The notes under the pieces were generated by a model that was not told the origin of the DNA, did no database searches, and was given only the letters and a program-made list of their open reading frames with translations. Shown one piece after another: positions 10,226 through 18,625 of a DNA stretch of 64,000 nucleotides (within the stretch, counting starts at the first letter, position 1; every line of letters starts with the position of its first letter). The position numbers and the translations under genes are program-made. Origin of the DNA: Achromobacter piechaudii NBRC 102461 (GTDB taxonomy: Bacteria > Pseudomonadota > Gammaproteobacteria > Burkholderiales > Burkholderiaceae_B); the NCBI RefSeq assembly GCF_001571245.1, contig NZ_BCTK01000006.1, positions 558,001 through 622,000 of the forward strand, in the 5' to 3' direction.

Positions 10226-11184
10226 GCCGCCAGCGGGCAACTACCGACGCTGCCGAACGCGCGATTGGCTTCTGGCTGAAGCTGACGTCCGGCGAGGCGA
10301 CGGACGCCGACCACAGCGCATGCGCTGCGTGGCGCGCGGCCGACCCCGCCCACGAACGCGCTTGGGCACAACTTCAGCAAGGACTGAGCAATTCAGTGGG
10401 ACGGCTGGAAGCCGTGATGAAGAATAAGCATCACGCCTTGCGACGCACGCTGGTGCGTCCCATGCGTCGCCGCGTGCTGCTCAATGCCGCCGGCCTGGTG
10501 GGGGTGGCGGCGGCCGGGGCCTGGGTGGCGAACCGGGTCTCTCCGCTGAGCAATCTGGTGGCCGATCTAGGCACCGCCACTGGAGAGCGCCGGGAGTTCA
10601 CCCTTCCGGACGGCAGCCTGTTGACGCTGGACGCGCGCAGCCGGGTAGATCTGGAGTTCACGGCACAGACACGCAGCGTGTGTCTCCTGGAAGGTGCCCT
10701 GGCGGTGCAGCCGCGCACGGGCCTCCCCGCATTGTTCAACGTGCATACACCGCACGGCCAGGTGCGCAGCGCAGGTGCCGGCTTCATGGTTCGGCTGGAG
10801 ACGCAGGCCAGCGTGGCGGTGGCTTTGCAAAACAGTATCGAGGTCCTCCCGCGCGAAGCCGAGCGGCTGACGCTGGCCTTCGGGCAAGGGGTGCGTTTTG
10901 GCGATGCCTGGGCGGACCGGCCGCAACCGATGGAAGACGCGGCGTCGTGGCGCGAGGGGTGGCTCAAGGCCCGCGACCAGCCGCTGGGCGAGATTGCGGC
11001 CGCGCTAGGTCGCTACCGGCCGGGCCTTTTGCGCGTGAGTCCCCGTGCCTCCGCCCTTGCTGTGTCCGGCCTGTACCCGCTGGACGATACCGACCGCGCG
11101 CTCAGCGCGCTGGAACATACCTTGCCGGTCACTGTCAGCCGCTACACGCGTTGGCTGACTTTGATCGACGTACGTCAGGCCTGA
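10222..11184 (+). CDS. FecR-family anti-sigma factor / signal transducer, system 2
   Basis: FecR-type protein of 320 residues. The N-terminal DUF4880 segment (AAERAIGFWLKLTSGEATDADHSACAAWRAADPAHERAWAQLQ) is followed by a membrane helix near residues 86-102 (LLNAAGLVGVAAAGAWVA), the FecR domain (TATGERREFTLPDGSLLTLDARSRVDLEF) and a C-terminal STN-contacting region. The start is the ATG at 10222, overlapping the sigma stop; the open frame extends far upstream but those residues are sigma-gene sequence read in another frame. A 95-nt gap separates it from the receptor start. Confidence 0.92.
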   Translation: MSRQRATTDAAERAIGFWLKLTSGEATDADHSACAAWRAADPAHERAWAQLQQGLSNSVGRLEAVMKNKHHALRRTLVRPMRRRVLLNAAGLVGVAAAGAWVANRVSPLSNLVADLGTATGERREFTLPDGSLLTLDARSRVDLEFTAQTRSVCLLEGALAVQPRTGLPALFNVHTPHGQVRSAGAGFMVRLETQASVAVALQNSIEVLPREAERLTLAFGQGVRFGDAWADRPQPMEDAASWREGWLKARDQPLGEIAAALGRYRPGLLRVSPRASALAVSGLYPLDDTDRALSALEHTLPVTVSRYTRWLTLIDVRQA

Positions 11185-11279
11185 CCGGCATTTTCATTTT
11201 TTTCGCATGAGGACTGTCACTTTTCCGATCTCGCGGCACATGTCTACATATCGCTGTGCGCAACGTATCGGAGATCTTC

Positions 11280-13688
11280 ATGCGCATATTTCCTGTTCCC
11301 CATGTTCTATGCGCCGCCCTGGTCCTGGCGGCATCCAGCTTCACCCTGCCGGCGTATGCCCAGCCGCTCGCGCCCATCGCGTTCGATCTGCCCGCCGGCA
11401 GCCTGGACGCCACCTTGACCGAGATCGCGCGGTTGAGCCGGACCGTGGTGTCCTACGATCCGCAGCTCGTGCGCGGCTTGAATGCCCCTGCCGTGCGGGG
11501 CCTCTACACCACGGACGCGGCGCTGCGTGCAGCCTTGGCGGCCAGCGGGCTCGAGTCAACGCGGGCCGGGGATGGCACGTTGACCCTGCGGCGTGCGCCG
11601 AGCGCCCAGACCACCACGCTTGCGCCGGTCACGGTGTCCGGCATGCTGCCGCCGGTGGACACCAGCGGCACCTACGTCGTGCAGGCGACGAACAGCGCCA
11701 CGCGCCTGAACCTGTCGCCGCGAGAAACCCCACAATCGGTGACGGTGGTGACGCGCCAGCGCATGGACGACCAGTCCATGCAGAATCTGGACGACGTGCT
11801 GCACGCGACCACCGGCATTTCGGTGGGGCAGAGCGGTTCCGAGCGCTCGGTGTACCAGGCGCGTGGCCAGCAGATCGACAACCTGCAGATCGACGGCGTG
11901 CCGGTCAACATCACCAACCCGTATTCGTTCGACGCCATTAATAAACCCACCACCGAGATCTACGACCGGGTCGAGGTGGTGCGCGGCGCCACGGGCCTCT
12001 TGGAGGGGGCGGGCAATCCGGCAGCCGCGATTAACATGGTCCGCAAGCGGCCCGGCTTCGAAACGACGGGAAGCATGACGCTGTCGGCGGGTTCGTGGGA
12101 CAGCTACCGCAGCATGCTCGACGTGTCCTCGCCTCTGAACGACGCCAAGTCACTGCGCGGACGCGCCGTGATGGCCTACACCAACTCGGGCGACTTCCAG
12201 CAACATGCGGGCAAGGAGAACTCGCTTTTCTACGGCATCCTGGAGGCCGACATCACGCCCGCAACCACGGTGACGGCGGGCCTGACTTACCAGAAGGATC
12301 GCAACCAGGGTTATGACTGGTCCGGATTGCCTACGCGGGCCGACGGTTCGTTCTACCCGATGGCGCGCAAGACGGCGCTGGTCGGCGACTGGAACTACGT
12401 GAACAAGCGCAACACAAACCTGTTCGCCGACATCAAGCACGAATTCGACAACGGCTGGAAGTTCACCCTGGCCGGAAACTGGCTGTCCGCCAAGTCGGAC
12501 TTCCTGGGCAACTACACGCAGCGCACCACTGGCGACCTCTTCACACTGAATCCGCGTCTTTTCCACTTCGACGATACGCAGTGGGGCGTGGATGTCTATG
12601 CGTCTGGCCCGTTCCAATTGCTGGGTCGCCAGCATGAGCTGGTGGTGGGCGCCTCTACGCGCAAGGACGATTTCGACTATCACGGCGGGCGCGACGCCAG
12701 CTATCACTATCTGGTCGACATGAACGACCTGGGCGCCTTCGATCCGCCCGCACCGACTGGACTGGACGTGGACATGTGGCAGTACAACATCACGCAGAAG
12801 CAGCAGGGCATCTACACAGCCGGCCGCTTCAGCCTGACCGACAGCACGACCTTCCTCCTGGGCGCGCGCATGAGCTGGTTCGAATCGGACCGCTTCGCGC
12901 AGACCACCGTGCGCACGGAAAGTCGCTATGAGCAGCGCGGCAAAGTCACGCCGTATGCCGGCGTGGTGCAGGACCTGAATGAAAACCTGTCGGCCTACGC
13001 CAGCTATACCGAAATCTTCAAACCGCAGGAGAACATCGGGGTCGATGGCAGCGTGCTGCCGCCGATGACCGGGCAGAATTACGAGATAGGCCTGAAGGGC
13101 GAGTTCATGGACCGCCGGGTGAACGCGGCGCTGGCCGTGTTCCAGACGGACCAGAAGGGTCGGGCCGACCCCGTCTACGAAATCGACCTGTGCCCCCCGG
13201 GCGTCCTTTCTTGCTTCCGCGCCGCTGAGAAGGTGCGAAACCGCGGCGTGGACTTTGAGATCAACGGCGCCATCACGCCGGCCTGGAACGTCAGCCTGGG
13301 CTACACGTACACCCAATCGAAGTACGCGCAGGGTCCGCAGTCCGGCCAGACGTTTGCGAGCACTTTTCCGCGCCACATGCTGAAGGTGAGCACCGACTAC
13401 CGCTTGCCGGACCAATGGAACAAGTTGCGCGTGGGCGGCTCTGTCTATGCGCAGAGCGGCATCTTCAATGCCAGCGCGCCGGGCGAAAACGATTACAGGA
13501 TCTCGCAGGGCGTCTACGCCCTTGTCGGCCTGCACGGGGTCTACGACGTCAACAAGAGCCTGGCGGTGCAGTTCAATGTGGACAATCTTTTCGACCGGCA
13601 TTACTACCAATCGGTGGGCAACACCAACTACTTCAATTACTTCGGCCAGCCGCGCACGTTCCGGCTGGCGCTACGCGCTACGTTCTAG
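11280..13688 (+). CDS. TonB-dependent ferric-siderophore receptor with STN domain, system 2
   Basis: Outer-membrane receptor of about 802 residues. The ATG at 11280 has GGAG 7 nt upstream, which is better than the GTG at 11256. A signal peptide ends at ...LPAYAQ; the STN domain (IAFDLPAGSLDATLTEIARLSRTVVSYDPQLV) is followed by the plug (SPRETPQSVTVVTRQRMDDQSMQNLDDVL, YDRVEVVRGATGLLEGAGNPAAAINMVRK) and a barrel ending LRATF. The RETPQSVTVVTRQRMDDQ plug is that of ferric-siderophore receptors such as FhuE/FpvA-like proteins. Ligand unknown. It completes the second sigma/FecR/receptor module. Confidence 0.95.
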   Translation: MRIFPVPHVLCAALVLAASSFTLPAYAQPLAPIAFDLPAGSLDATLTEIARLSRTVVSYDPQLVRGLNAPAVRGLYTTDAALRAALAASGLESTRAGDGTLTLRRAPSAQTTTLAPVTVSGMLPPVDTSGTYVVQATNSATRLNLSPRETPQSVTVVTRQRMDDQSMQNLDDVLHATTGISVGQSGSERSVYQARGQQIDNLQIDGVPVNITNPYSFDAINKPTTEIYDRVEVVRGATGLLEGAGNPAAAINMVRKRPGFETTGSMTLSAGSWDSYRSMLDVSSPLNDAKSLRGRAVMAYTNSGDFQQHAGKENSLFYGILEADITPATTVTAGLTYQKDRNQGYDWSGLPTRADGSFYPMARKTALVGDWNYVNKRNTNLFADIKHEFDNGWKFTLAGNWLSAKSDFLGNYTQRTTGDLFTLNPRLFHFDDTQWGVDVYASGPFQLLGRQHELVVGASTRKDDFDYHGGRDASYHYLVDMNDLGAFDPPAPTGLDVDMWQYNITQKQQGIYTAGRFSLTDSTTFLLGARMSWFESDRFAQTTVRTESRYEQRGKVTPYAGVVQDLNENLSAYASYTEIFKPQENIGVDGSVLPPMTGQNYEIGLKGEFMDRRVNAALAVFQTDQKGRADPVYEIDLCPPGVLSCFRAAEKVRNRGVDFEINGAITPAWNVSLGYTYTQSKYAQGPQSGQTFASTFPRHMLKVSTDYRLPDQWNKLRVGGSVYAQSGIFNASAPGENDYRISQGVYALVGLHGVYDVNKSLAVQFNVDNLFDRHYYQSVGNTNYFNYFGQPRTFRLALRATF

Positions 13689-13792
13689 CCGCCCCGGACC
13701 GGGGGGGGGCAGGGCCCTCTCCCGGGACTCAACCTTGGAAACTCGGGATCACCGCGGCGCCAGTGCCCTGGCGCGATCGCTTCGTTGCAAAG

Positions 13793-13817
13793 CGATAAAT
13801 ATTTGTCGATAATCGGA
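13793..13817. promoter_or_regulatory. AT-rich inverted repeats before sigma gene 3, possible iron-regulated operator
   Basis: CGATAAATATTTGTCG (14 of 16 positions symmetric) overlaps CGATAATCG (symmetric), and the block contains a GATAAT hexamer of the Fur type. The spacing does not fit a clean Fur box, so binding by Fur is only a guess from position. Confidence 0.35.
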
Positions 13818-13872
13818 AGTAATTCTTATTTAGATTTCTGCATCTCCGGATGGCGAGAAGTCTCTTACCGCT

Positions 13873-14442
13873 GTGGCCCGTGAGATGCCTACTTCAAACA
13901 TCGAATCCCTTTACAGCAGCCATCATGGTTGGCTTCAGGGTTGGCTGCGCAGGCGCCTCGGCGATTCGTCCGATGCTGCTGACCTGGCGCATGATGCGTT
14001 TCTGCGACTGCTTCAGAGGCCTCGCCGTTTCGACAGCATGCCGGAAGCCCGGGCCTATCTGCGCTCGATGGCCAGCGGCATGTGCGTGGACCTGTGGCGG
14101 CGGCGCCAGATCGAACAAATGTGGCTCGAAGAGCTGGCCGCGCGGCCCGAGGCGATCGCTCCGTCGACGGAACATCAAGCCATCGTGGTCCAGGCCCTGC
14201 TGGAAATCGACACTATGTTGCGCAGCATGCCGGTCAAAGCCGCCAACGCCTTCGTGATGGCCGTCGCGTGCGACATGACCGACAGGGAAGTGGCCGAAGA
14301 ATTAGGCGTGTCCACCCGGATGGTTCGCAAGTATGTATCCCAGGCCATGCTGCATTGCTTGATGCTGGAAGCGCGCGGCGTGGCGGCTGATCTGCCGGCG
14401 CACGCATCCCGATGGGCGGGCGTTGAGCCCGGCGCCAGCTGA
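13873..14442 (+). CDS. FecI-like ECF sigma factor, iron-siderophore system 3
   Basis: ECF sigma factor of up to 189 residues. Region 2 is SLYSSHHGWLQGWLRRRLGDSSDAADLAHDAFLRLL with ARAYLRSMASGMCVDLWRRRQIE; region 4 is MPVKAANAFVMAVACDMTDREVAEELGVSTRMVRKYVSQAM. The DSSDAADLAHDAFLRLL stretch is classic FecI/PupI region 2.1-2.2. The start is uncertain between GTG 13873 and ATG 13885, neither with a clear Shine-Dalgarno. The FecR gene follows after 21 nt. Confidence 0.92.
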   Translation: MAREMPTSNIESLYSSHHGWLQGWLRRRLGDSSDAADLAHDAFLRLLQRPRRFDSMPEARAYLRSMASGMCVDLWRRRQIEQMWLEELAARPEAIAPSTEHQAIVVQALLEIDTMLRSMPVKAANAFVMAVACDMTDREVAEELGVSTRMVRKYVSQAMLHCLMLEARGVAADLPAHASRWAGVEPGAS

Positions 14443-14463
14443 TGCAGAGACGGCGCCGTTCTC

Positions 14464-15477
14464 ATGAAAACTGACCTGTCCTTATCGCCGCCAGCGCGGG
14501 AACCTTCATACCAGGTCCTGGAGCAGGCCGCTGAATGGTTTGCGCTGCTGCGCTCCGGCGAGGCTACCGATGAGGAAAAGCGGCGATGGCAAAGCTGGCT
14601 GGACGGTGCGCCGGAGCACCTTAACGCATGGCGCTACGTCGAGCGCATCAGCGGCCAGTTCAGTGCGGTCCAGGCAAGCTCCAGTCGCGAAGCCGCCGCA
14701 AGGGGCTTCTGTGCGGCAAACACCCGCATGGCGCGCCGCCGCCAAACCCTGCTCGGATTGGGCGCCCTGGTCAGTACCGGCTTGTCGGGCTGGGCGGCTT
14801 GGCGACTGACCCCGTTGCCCTGGCTGGCGGTCGCGATGTCTGCGGATTACCGCAGCGCCACGGGAGAGGTGCGCCGCGTCGCGTTGGCCGACGGCTCGCA
14901 GGTGTGGCTAAGCGCTGCTAGCGCTTTCGACCTGGATTACGGCGGTAGCCTGCGTCGTTTGCAACTGCTTGCGGGAGAAATACTGATACAGACCGCCCCG
15001 GACCTGGACCGGCCATTTGTCGTCGATACGCCGCAGGGAAGGGTGCGCGCGTTGGGGACGCGCTTCACCGTGCGTCTGGACGGCGAGGAAACGTTGGTGG
15101 CCGTCTACAAGGGAGCCGTCGAGGCCCGCACCGCCGACACGGGCTGCGCCCGCATCATCCAGACCGGCCAGCAGATGCGTTTTACGGGCGAGAGACTGGC
15201 GGGAGTGGAATCCGCCGACCCGGCGCGCGAGGCCTGGGCACGAGGCATCCTGATTACCAACAACACACCCTTGGCGGAAGTTGCACGCGAATTGCAACGC
15301 TACCGTGGGGGTGTGTTGCGCGTGGCTCCCGAGATCGCGCACTTGCCCGTGATCGGCAGTTATCCCCTTGCGGATCCGGACCGCGCGCTCGCCATGCTTG
15401 AGGCCGTCCTGCCCATACGCATCAAGCGCACCCTGCCTTGGTGGGTCAGCATCCAGCCCAGGCAGGGCCCGGTCTAA
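14464..15477 (+). CDS. FecR-family anti-sigma factor / signal transducer, system 3
   Basis: FecR protein of 337 residues. The N-terminal DUF4880 region (VLEQAAEWFALLRSGEATDEEKRRWQSWLDGAPEHLNAWRYVE) is followed by a helix near residues 96-113 (LLGLGALVSTGLSGWAAW), the FecR domain (SATGEVRRVALADGSQVWLSAASAFDLDY ... GTRFTVRLDGEETLVAVYKGAVE) and a C-terminal segment ILITNNTPLAEVARELQRYRGG. It would hold sigma factor 3 inactive until the receptor at 15705 signals. The stop is followed directly by a 14-bp tandem repeat array. Confidence 0.93.
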   Translation: MKTDLSLSPPAREPSYQVLEQAAEWFALLRSGEATDEEKRRWQSWLDGAPEHLNAWRYVERISGQFSAVQASSSREAAARGFCAANTRMARRRQTLLGLGALVSTGLSGWAAWRLTPLPWLAVAMSADYRSATGEVRRVALADGSQVWLSAASAFDLDYGGSLRRLQLLAGEILIQTAPDLDRPFVVDTPQGRVRALGTRFTVRLDGEETLVAVYKGAVEARTADTGCARIIQTGQQMRFTGERLAGVESADPAREAWARGILITNNTPLAEVARELQRYRGGVLRVAPEIAHLPVIGSYPLADPDRALAMLEAVLPIRIKRTLPWWVSIQPRQGPV

Positions 15478-15479
15478 AG

Positions 15480-15535
15480 CCTCTGACTTCAAGCCTCTGA
15501 CTTCAAGTCTCTGACAACAGGCCTCTGACGACAGG
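15480..15535 (+). repeat. Four 14-bp tandem repeats after fecR 3
   Basis: Units CCTCTGACTTCAAG (twice, identical), TCTCTGACAACAGG and CCTCTGACGACAGG follow each other without spacing, starting 3 nt after the FecR stop. Copy number may vary by slippage. No function is evident. Confidence 0.85.
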
Positions 15536-15616
15536 CCAAGCATGCCTGCGCCCGCGCGGACCGCGCGGCCATGCAAATAAACAAACTCTTTTAGCGAATT
15601 GGTTCCGCTTTTGGGG

Positions 15617-15644
15617 CGCTCATTCGATTCTCTTTATGAGAGCG
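15617..15644. promoter_or_regulatory. Imperfect inverted repeat upstream of receptor 3
   Basis: CGCTCAT and ATGAGAGCG are near inverse copies flanking an AT-richer core, about 60-90 nt before the receptor ATG. A Fur or ECF promoter-associated site is possible; the sequence does not decide. Confidence 0.25.
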
Positions 15645-15704
15645 AGCGTTGTTGTGATTCTGTCGGCCGTTCTCGTCGATAAACCCTAAGGAACCCAGTT
15701 CGTC

Positions 15705-18269
15705 ATGCTCCATCATTCCGTTCGCGCCGTGCTACAGCCTGCGCCCCTCTCCCTGCGTCCGCTGTATCGCCAGCCCGTTCCATTGCGCATGACCTGGACG
15801 GCGCGTCTGGTCCAGTTGGTGCTGGTGGGCGGCAGCCTGGCCCTGGCCAGTGCGCCGCGCGACGCCGCGGCGCAGACGGCTCCTTCGGCACAGGCGGCGG
15901 AGTCTGTGCGGCGCTACGACATTTCGCCTGGTCCGCTGGGCGCGGTGCTGGCGCGCTTTGTGAGTGAATCGGGAGTCCTGGTCGCCGGCGCCGGCGAGCT
16001 TGCGCAGGGCAAGAGCAGCCCTGGCGTGTCTGGCGAGCTGGAGGCGCGGGCGGCACTGAATGCCTTGCTGGCCGGCACGGGGCTGACCGCGGCTCCCGGC
16101 GACGCGGGCAGCTACGTATTGCAGAGGGTTCCCATCGGGGCGGAGGGCGGCGTGACCACGCTGGCGCCCGTGGCGGTGCAGGGCGATTCGTTCAACGCCA
16201 CGGAGGGGTCCCACAGCTACGCCATGACCGGGCCCCTGTCGGTAGCGACCGGCCTGCCTTTGACGCTGCGGGAGACGCCACAGACGGTAAGCGTCATGAC
16301 GCGTCAGCGTATTGAGGACGAAGGCATCGACAGCATCGAGACGCTGCTGGACCGTACCCCCGGCATCTCGGTGCAGAACATAGGCGCCAGCCGCTTTTCG
16401 GTGCTGTCGCGCGGCTACGGCATCGACAACTACCAGTTTGACGGCGTCGTGACCGCCACCGACATCGTGTCGCAGAACATTCCGCAAAGCCAGGCGGATC
16501 TGGCGATCTACGACCGGGTGGAAATCCTGCGTGGCGCGACCGGCCTGCTGACCGGTGCCGGCGACCCGTCCGGCACGATAAATCTCGTGCGCAAGAAGCC
16601 AACGCGCGAATTCCAGGGTTACTTGAGCCTCAGCGGCGGCACGTGGGGCCGAGGCCGGGGCGAGGTCGATGTCGGCGGCCCGATCAATGACGCTGGCACG
16701 GTACGCGGACGCTTCGTCGCCGCGCACGAGCAGGGCGACACCTATATTGACTACTACAAAGAAAAGAAGACCGTGCTCTACGGCGTGCTTGAGGCAGACC
16801 TCACGCCGAACACGATGCTGACGGCGGGGCTGGACTATCAGAAGAGTGATCCGCGCGGGCAGTCATCCACAGGTTTGCCCCTGTTCTACTCCGACGGCAA
16901 GCAGACGGACTTCGACGCTTCAGACAATGCCGCCGCGCGCTGGAATACCAACGAGATCCAGGTCTACAACGCTTTCCTGAACCTGGAGCATCGCTTCGTC
17001 AACGACTGGAAGCTCAAGTTCTCGGGCAACTACATGTACGGCGAACGCGAATTCTCGGCCGCCAATGCAAGCTGGGGATTCGTCGACCGCGCCAGTGGCG
17101 GCGGCGCCCGTTTGTATGGCGGGCTTGGCAGCGCCCGCCAGCGGCAATCGGGCTACGACCTGCAGACATCCGGGCCCTTCGAACTGTGGGGCAGGAAGCA
17201 TGAAGTCGTGCTGGGCATGAACTGGTCTGAGTTCAAGAACTTTCACGAGCCGATGTCGGGCGCAGGCATCGAAGGCCGCGCGGTCAACATCTACAACTGG
17301 GACAACGAGACGGCCGGTCCGAACTTGTCGGGCCAGAAGCTCATGGACTACGACGGCTGGCAGAAGCAGCAGGGCGTCTACTCTGCGCTGCGCCTGAAGC
17401 CCACTGACGATCTGGCGGTCATCATGGGCGCGCGGGTCAGCAATTATCGCTACAAGCTTTCGCAGATCTACGTGTCGCCGGCGCTGGCGCGCAACAATAA
17501 AATCACGGAAATGAGCGAGAGCGGCGTGGTCACGCCCTACGCGGGTGTGGTGTATGACCTGAACGAGCAGCACTCTGTCTACGCCAGCTATACCAGCATC
17601 TTCAGGCCGCAGGGCTCGCGCGACCGCAACGGCAACGTGCTCGATCCGCGCACCGGCGACAACTATGAAATCGGCCTGAAGAGCGAGTTCTTCGGCGGCC
17701 GCCTGAACAGCGCCGTCGCGCTTTACCAGATTCGTCAGGACAACCTGGCCGAGCCGGACCCCGGCCAGACCGTGCCGGGTACCGTGAACGAGCCAGCGTA
17801 TCGCGCGGTGAGCGGCGCCAAGACCTCGGGTCTGGACATTGAATTCAATGGCGAGCTGACCCCGGGCTGGCAGGCGGCGGTGAGCTACAGCTACAGCGCT
17901 ACGAAGGACGCCGATGGTCAAGCCATTCGCACCGTCTTCCCGCGCCACATGGCCAAGCTCTGGACCACTTACCGCCTGCCTGGCGATTGGCACCGTCTGA
18001 CCGTGGGCGGTGGGCTGAACTGGCAAAGCCGCATCTACTACACCGCCACCACCTCGTCGTTGCCTGGCATCACCCTCAATGGCGAGCAGCCGGCGTATGT
18101 CGTCACGAATCTGATGGCGCGGTACGACTTCAACCGCCAGCTTTCCGCCACGCTCAACGTTAACAACGTGTTCGACAAGAAATACCTGCAGGGCTTGGAC
18201 ACGACCTTTTACAGCGGTACCTACGCGCCGACTCGCAACGCGATGCTGACCCTGAAGTATCAGTTCTGA
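15705..18269 (+). CDS. TonB-dependent ferric-siderophore receptor with STN domain, system 3
   Basis: Outer-membrane receptor of 854 residues. A long basic leader precedes the hydrophobic signal core (LVQLVLVGGSLALASA) and the mature start near AAAQTA. The STN domain (RRYDISPGPLGAVLARFVSESGVLVAGAGELAQG), the plug (TLRETPQTVSVMTRQRIEDEGIDSIETLLDRTPGI, YDRVEILRGATGLLTGAGDPSGTINLVRK) and a barrel ending LTLKYQF follow. AAGGA lies about 11 nt before the ATG. The FoxA/FpvA-like plug suggests a hydroxamate or related ferric siderophore. Downstream genes 18282-20660 form an inner-membrane cassette commonly seen beside such receptors. Confidence 0.95.
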   Translation: MLHHSVRAVLQPAPLSLRPLYRQPVPLRMTWTARLVQLVLVGGSLALASAPRDAAAQTAPSAQAAESVRRYDISPGPLGAVLARFVSESGVLVAGAGELAQGKSSPGVSGELEARAALNALLAGTGLTAAPGDAGSYVLQRVPIGAEGGVTTLAPVAVQGDSFNATEGSHSYAMTGPLSVATGLPLTLRETPQTVSVMTRQRIEDEGIDSIETLLDRTPGISVQNIGASRFSVLSRGYGIDNYQFDGVVTATDIVSQNIPQSQADLAIYDRVEILRGATGLLTGAGDPSGTINLVRKKPTREFQGYLSLSGGTWGRGRGEVDVGGPINDAGTVRGRFVAAHEQGDTYIDYYKEKKTVLYGVLEADLTPNTMLTAGLDYQKSDPRGQSSTGLPLFYSDGKQTDFDASDNAAARWNTNEIQVYNAFLNLEHRFVNDWKLKFSGNYMYGEREFSAANASWGFVDRASGGGARLYGGLGSARQRQSGYDLQTSGPFELWGRKHEVVLGMNWSEFKNFHEPMSGAGIEGRAVNIYNWDNETAGPNLSGQKLMDYDGWQKQQGVYSALRLKPTDDLAVIMGARVSNYRYKLSQIYVSPALARNNKITEMSESGVVTPYAGVVYDLNEQHSVYASYTSIFRPQGSRDRNGNVLDPRTGDNYEIGLKSEFFGGRLNSAVALYQIRQDNLAEPDPGQTVPGTVNEPAYRAVSGAKTSGLDIEFNGELTPGWQAAVSYSYSATKDADGQAIRTVFPRHMAKLWTTYRLPGDWHRLTVGGGLNWQSRIYYTATTSSLPGITLNGEQPAYVVTNLMARYDFNRQLSATLNVNNVFDKKYLQGLDTTFYSGTYAPTRNAMLTLKYQF

Positions 18270-18281
18270 AGAGGATGATCG

Positions 18282-18608
18282 ATGACCCGTCCAGAAAAGC
18301 GCGGCGCCGCGATTGCGCCAATGGAGATGTCCAGGTCGGTCACGCTTCGAATCGCGGCCGCCCTGCTGGGTGGATACGCCTTTACCTGGGGGTTCGTTTC
18401 CTTGGGAGTCGCGGTGACGTTCGCGGCCGGCATGGCGTTCCATGATGCGGAGCACATGAGCTACATCCTGGGCTTTCTTATCTATCTGGTGGCGTTTCTG
18501 TGGGCTTTCGCGGCCCGCAGCCTGAAGCGCGTCTGGGCCGTGCTGGCTGGCGGCGGCGCCGCGATGGCGGTGGCAGCGTCCTGCGTGCAGTATTTCAAGC
18601 TCGTCTGA
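18282..18608 (+). CDS. DUF3649 domain membrane protein (iron-uptake associated)
   Basis: Small inner-membrane protein of 108 residues with three hydrophobic helices (about 24-47, 60-78 and 84-100). The pattern RIAAALLGGYAFTWGFVSLGVAV ... EHMSYILGFLIYLVAFLWAFAARS matches DUF3649, a family repeatedly found between a siderophore receptor and a PepSY-TM protein. Its biochemical role is unknown. It begins 13 nt after the receptor stop, and the PepSY gene starts 18 nt after it, so the three are probably co-transcribed. Confidence 0.82.
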   Translation: MTRPEKRGAAIAPMEMSRSVTLRIAAALLGGYAFTWGFVSLGVAVTFAAGMAFHDAEHMSYILGFLIYLVAFLWAFAARSLKRVWAVLAGGGAAMAVAASCVQYFKLV

Positions 18609-18625
18609 GCGTCGGAGAGAAGACG

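Noticed and set aside
12150..13610. 486-codon minus-strand open frame under receptor 2
   Set aside because: Antisense shadow of a conserved TonB-receptor gene; rich in Val, Arg, His and Ala with no recognisable domain or ribosome site.
16920..18455. 511-codon minus-strand open frame under receptor 3
   Set aside because: Same artefact; the plus-strand receptor and DUF3649 genes account for the sequence.
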